7,775 nt of DNA from NCBI GenBank assembly GCA_002400675.1, contig NVQY01000192.1:1-7775 (forward strand), given 5' to 3'. Source of the DNA: Paracoccaceae bacterium. Lineage in GTDB: Bacteria > Pseudomonadota > Alphaproteobacteria > Rhodobacterales > Rhodobacteraceae. Both the position numbers and the translations under genes were made by a program. Shown here one piece after another: positions 5,717-7,775 of the stretch. Numbering within the stretch: position 1 is the first letter of the stretch; each line of letters starts with the position of its first letter. The notes beneath the pieces are model-generated. The model was not told where the DNA came from, searched no databases, and saw only the letters and a list, made by a program, of their open reading frames with translations.

Positions 5717-6925
5717 TCAGACCCGCCGCAGCGCCAGCACCGCGTTCAGCCCGCCAAAGGCAAAGGCGTTGGACATGACCACCGACACGTCGGCCTCGCG
5801 GGCCTCGTTTGGCACCACGTCCAGCGCGCATTCCGGGTCCGGTTCCTCGTAGCCAATGGTGGGTGCGATCACACCTTCGCGCAGGGCCATGATGCAGGCC
5901 AACAACTCGACCGCGCCGGTGCCGCCGATCAGGTGGCCGTGCATCGACTTGGTGGACGATATCATCAGCCGGTCGGCGTGCGGGCCGAACACATCCGCCA
6001 CCGCCGCGCATTCCGTCTTGTCGTTGGCCGCCGTGCCGGTGCCGTGGGCGTTGATATATCCCACCTCGTCCAGCGCGATACCGCCATCGGCCAGCGCCCC
6101 GGCCATGGCCCGCGCCGCGCCTTGCTTTGAGGGCATGACGATGTCAGCCGCGTCCGAAGTCATGGCGAACCCCGCCACTTCGCACAGGATATCCGCCCCG
6201 CGCGCGCGCGCGTGTTCATATTCCTCAAACACGAATATCCCCGCGCCTTCGCCCTGCACCATGCCATTGCGCCCAAGCGAGAACGGGCGGCACGCATCAC
6301 GTGACATCACCCGCAGCCCTTCCCATGCCTTGACCCCGCCAAAGCACAGCATCGATTCCGACCCGCCCGTGACCATCACCGGCGCCATGCCCGAACGCAC
6401 CATGGAAAACGCCTGAGACATGGCGTGATTGGACGACGCACAAGCGGTGGACACGGTGTAACAAGGCCCGCGCAGGTTATACTGCATCGACACATGGCTT
6501 GTGGCGGCGTTGTTCATCAGCTTGGGCACCACAAACGGATGCACCCGGTTTTTGCCATCCTCATAAACCGACCGGTAATTGTCGTCCCAAGTGCTGACCC
6601 CGCCCCCGGCCGTGCCCAGAACCACGCCGGATTTCGCCGCCAATTCATCGGTGAATTCGATCCCGGCCTGCGCTATGGCCTCTTTCGCGGCAATCAGAGT
6701 AAATTGGGTAAAGCGGTCATACAGCGACAGTTGCTGGCGGTTGAAATGCACGGTTGCCTCGAACCCGTGGACCTGCCCGCCGATGCGGATCGACAGACGT
6801 TCAACGTCGCGAAACTCAAGCGGGCCTATGCCACAGCGCCCTTCGCGCATGGCGTCCAGCGTCTCGGGCACTGAGTGACCAAGCGCATTGATGGTGCCGG
6901 CCCCGGTGATAACAACGCGTTTCAT
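5717..6925 (-). CDS. Beta-ketoacyl-ACP synthase, FabF (KAS II)-type
   Basis: This 402-residue condensing enzyme elongates an acyl chain with malonyl-ACP by decarboxylative Claisen condensation. The thiolase fold begins with RVVITGAG (3-10). The nucleophile is Cys162 in VSTACASSNHA. Catalytic histidines are His294 in NAHGTGT and His331 in MHGHLIGGTGA, with Lys326 in STKS. Phe390-type gating is suggested by NAFAFGGLNA near the end. All catalytic residues are present, so it is not a chain-length-factor-like dead enzyme. It lies 15 bases after the acyl carrier protein gene, on the same strand. Next to a dedicated ACP and an LpxD-like gene, it is more likely a specialised elongase for an envelope lipid than the housekeeping FabF, which usually lies beside acpP/fabG; this is inference. 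Its RBS is weak or distant, suggesting translation after acp. A (GC)n run near 6199-6212 encodes HARAR and has no evident role. Confidence 0.92.
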   Translation of the reverse strand: MKRVVITGAGTINALGHSVPETLDAMREGRCGIGPLEFRDVERLSIRIGGQVHGFEATVHFNRQQLSLYDRFTQFTLIAAKEAIAQAGIEFTDELAAKSGVVLGTAGGGVSTWDDNYRSVYEDGKNRVHPFVVPKLMNNAATSHVSMQYNLRGPCYTVSTACASSNHAMSQAFSMVRSGMAPVMVTGGSESMLCFGGVKAWEGLRVMSRDACRPFSLGRNGMVQGEGAGIFVFEEYEHARARGADILCEVAGFAMTSDAADIVMPSKQGAARAMAGALADGGIALDEVGYINAHGTGTAANDKTECAAVADVFGPHADRLMISSTKSMHGHLIGGTGAVELLACIMALREGVIAPTIGYEEPDPECALDVVPNEAREADVSVVMSNAFAFGGLNAVLALRRV

Positions 6926-6940
6926 GTCAGCGTGACCACC

Positions 6941-7198
6941 TCAGGCCTTGTCCGCAATCAGCGACTCAATGCCCTTGATGATCGCCGCCACGCTTGAGAT
7001 GTCGAATTCGCCGCCCATGGGATCGTTGGCATTGAACGGGATGGTGATGTCGAATTCCTCTTCGATGGCAAAGATGCTTTCCACCAGCCCAAGGGAATCG
7101 ATGCCAAGGCTTTCCAGCGTTGAACTTTCGCTCACGTCCCCCACTTCGAGAACCGCCTGTTCGGCGACGATGGCAATGACCTTTTCCCGGATGCTCAT
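6941..7198 (-). CDS. Acyl carrier protein, specialised
   Basis: The small acidic carrier protein has 85 residues. The phosphopantetheine attachment site is Ser35 in LGIDSLGLVES, followed by FAIEEEFDITIP (43-54), the usual helix III region. A loop richer in Gly/Asn than in housekeeping AcpP, FNANDPMGGEFD (55-66), precedes the final helix. The start at 7198 has AGGAG five bases upstream. An in-frame ATG at 7243 overlaps the preceding gene and would add 15 polar residues without a family match. Position between an LpxD-like acyltransferase and a FabF-type synthase suggests that it carries a special, perhaps long or modified, acyl chain for that acyltransferase. Rhizobial AcpXL plays a comparable role in lipid A, but this protein is shorter, and assignment to AcpXL is not supported by sequence alone. 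Confidence 0.92.
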   Translation of the reverse strand: MSIREKVIAIVAEQAVLEVGDVSESSTLESLGIDSLGLVESIFAIEEEFDITIPFNANDPMGGEFDISSVAAIIKGIESLIADKA

Positions 7199-7208
7199 GG
7201 AGGCTCCT
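7199..7208 (-). promoter_or_regulatory. Ribosome binding site of the acyl carrier protein
   Basis: On the minus strand AGGAG (7208-7204) is followed by CCTCC and the ATG at 7198. This is the best SD match seen in the window and decides the start. It implies strong translation of the carrier relative to its neighbours. Confidence 0.75.
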
Positions 7209-7235
7209 TGTTGACCCGTTGGCGTGCCTTGGTAG

Positions 7236-7775
7236 TTAGTCATTCGAACCCAGCTTTAACACCGCCTTTTTCAGCGCGGCGACCTCTGCGAACAACCGGG
7301 GCAAGCGCCGCTGGGCTTTGTAGATTTCGGTGTGGATGGTCATCTTGACCGCCGGATAGCCCATCATCACCCGGCCCGCCGGGACGTTGGACAGCACTTT
7401 GGTGGCGCCGGAGATGATCGCGTTGTCGCCGACAAATGTGTTGTCAGACACGCCGCTTTGGCCGCCCATGATGACGTTGTTGCCAAAGGTCACCGACCCG
7501 GACAGGCCACTTTGCCCGGCAATCAGGCAATCGCGCCCCAGCTTGCCGTTATGGCCGATATGCACCTGATTATCCATTTTGCACCCCGACCCGATCTCGG
7601 TGTTCCGTATTGTACCATTGTCGATTGTACAATTCGCCCCCACTTCGACGTCATCGCCGATCACGACCGCACCCAGGGAATGTATCCGTATCCAGCTTTG
7701 GGCCTTGGCGTCGCCCTGATCGCCCATGGTCTTGCGCGCGGCTTCGACGCCTGAGCGTTCCGGGGTGACGAACGA
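7236..7775 (-). CDS. lpxD: LpxD-like UDP-3-O-acylglucosamine N-acyltransferase (N-terminus beyond window)
   Basis: The family transfers a 3-hydroxyacyl chain from ACP to the 2-amino group of UDP-3-O-acyl-glucosamine, an early step of lipid A synthesis. The C-terminal 179 residues are visible and the frame is open to the window edge. Left-handed beta-helix hexapeptide repeats are clear ([35 protein letters not shown]). The catalytic base is His75 of the fragment, in DNQVHIGHN, aligning with E. coli LpxD His239. HSLGAVVIG, a GYPAVK-type loop and the C-terminal helix ([17 protein letters not shown]) also match LpxD. The visible start, [20 protein letters not shown], fits the LpxD region just after the GDGF motif, so the ATG at 7727 is internal. 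The canonical Rhodobacteraceae lpxD is usually near fabZ-lpxA. Because this one is followed by acp and a ketosynthase, it may be a paralogue, which the window cannot settle. Confidence 0.88.
   Translation of the reverse strand, partial: SFVTPERSGVEAARKTMGDQGDAKAQSWIRIHSLGAVVIGDDVEVGANCTIDNGTIRNTEIGSGCKMDNQVHIGHNGKLGRDCLIAGQSGLSGSVTFGNNVIMGGQSGVSDNTFVGDNAIISGATKVLSNVPAGRVMMGYPAVKMTIHTEIYKAQRRLPRLFAEVAALKKAVLKLGSND

Noticed and set aside
6199..6212. (GC)n dinucleotide run in the ketosynthase gene
   Set aside because: It is in frame, encodes ordinary Ala/Arg codons, and such runs are expected in GC-rich coding DNA.

Overview
The window most likely comes from a Rhodobacteraceae (Roseobacter-group) alphaproteobacterium. 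The basis is the moderately high GC, the protein set (a LivM permease, a DUF853/HerA-like ATPase, an IalB-family secreted protein and an LpxD with Rhodobacteraceae-like sequence features), and an intergenic small-RNA candidate resembling the 'cuckoo' (CcsR-type) RNAs of that family. No mobile element, CRISPR array, tRNA or rRNA was seen. The content is mostly ordinary chromosomal.

Layout. (1) Bases 1-818 (+) are the 3' part of livM, a branched-chain amino-acid ABC transporter permease, closed by a hairpin terminator at 843-872. (2) Bases 905-4554 are three genes on the minus strand, read from high to low coordinates: a DUF853/HerA-like ATPase, then a cyclopropane-fatty-acyl-phospholipid synthase-type methyltransferase (cfa), then a six-helix membrane protein whose start overlaps the cfa stop by 8 bases. 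(3) Bases 4555-5096 hold no convincing protein gene. On the plus strand they carry two strong UUCG-capped intrinsic terminators, each preceded by further hairpins, so this looks like a tandem small-RNA locus. (4) Bases 5097-5675 (+) are a secreted IalB-family protein, followed by a hairpin shared with the convergent gene. (5) Bases 5717-7775 (-) are an lpxD-like acyltransferase (running off the window), a dedicated acyl carrier protein and a FabF-type ketoacyl-ACP synthase, in that transcription order.

Two parts deal with membrane lipids. The cfa/membrane-protein pair probably modifies acyl chains in existing phospholipids. The lpxD-acp-ketosynthase cassette has the parts to extend an acyl chain on its own ACP and attach it to an amino-sugar acceptor, as in lipid A synthesis.

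The most interesting region is 4633-4908. One candidate RNA has two pyrimidine-rich, anti-Shine-Dalgarno-like loops and a terminator. The next candidate RNA has a promoter-like element with a G7 tract in its spacer and an SD-like GGGGAGA segment. All functional statements about this region are inference from sequence and predicted pairing.
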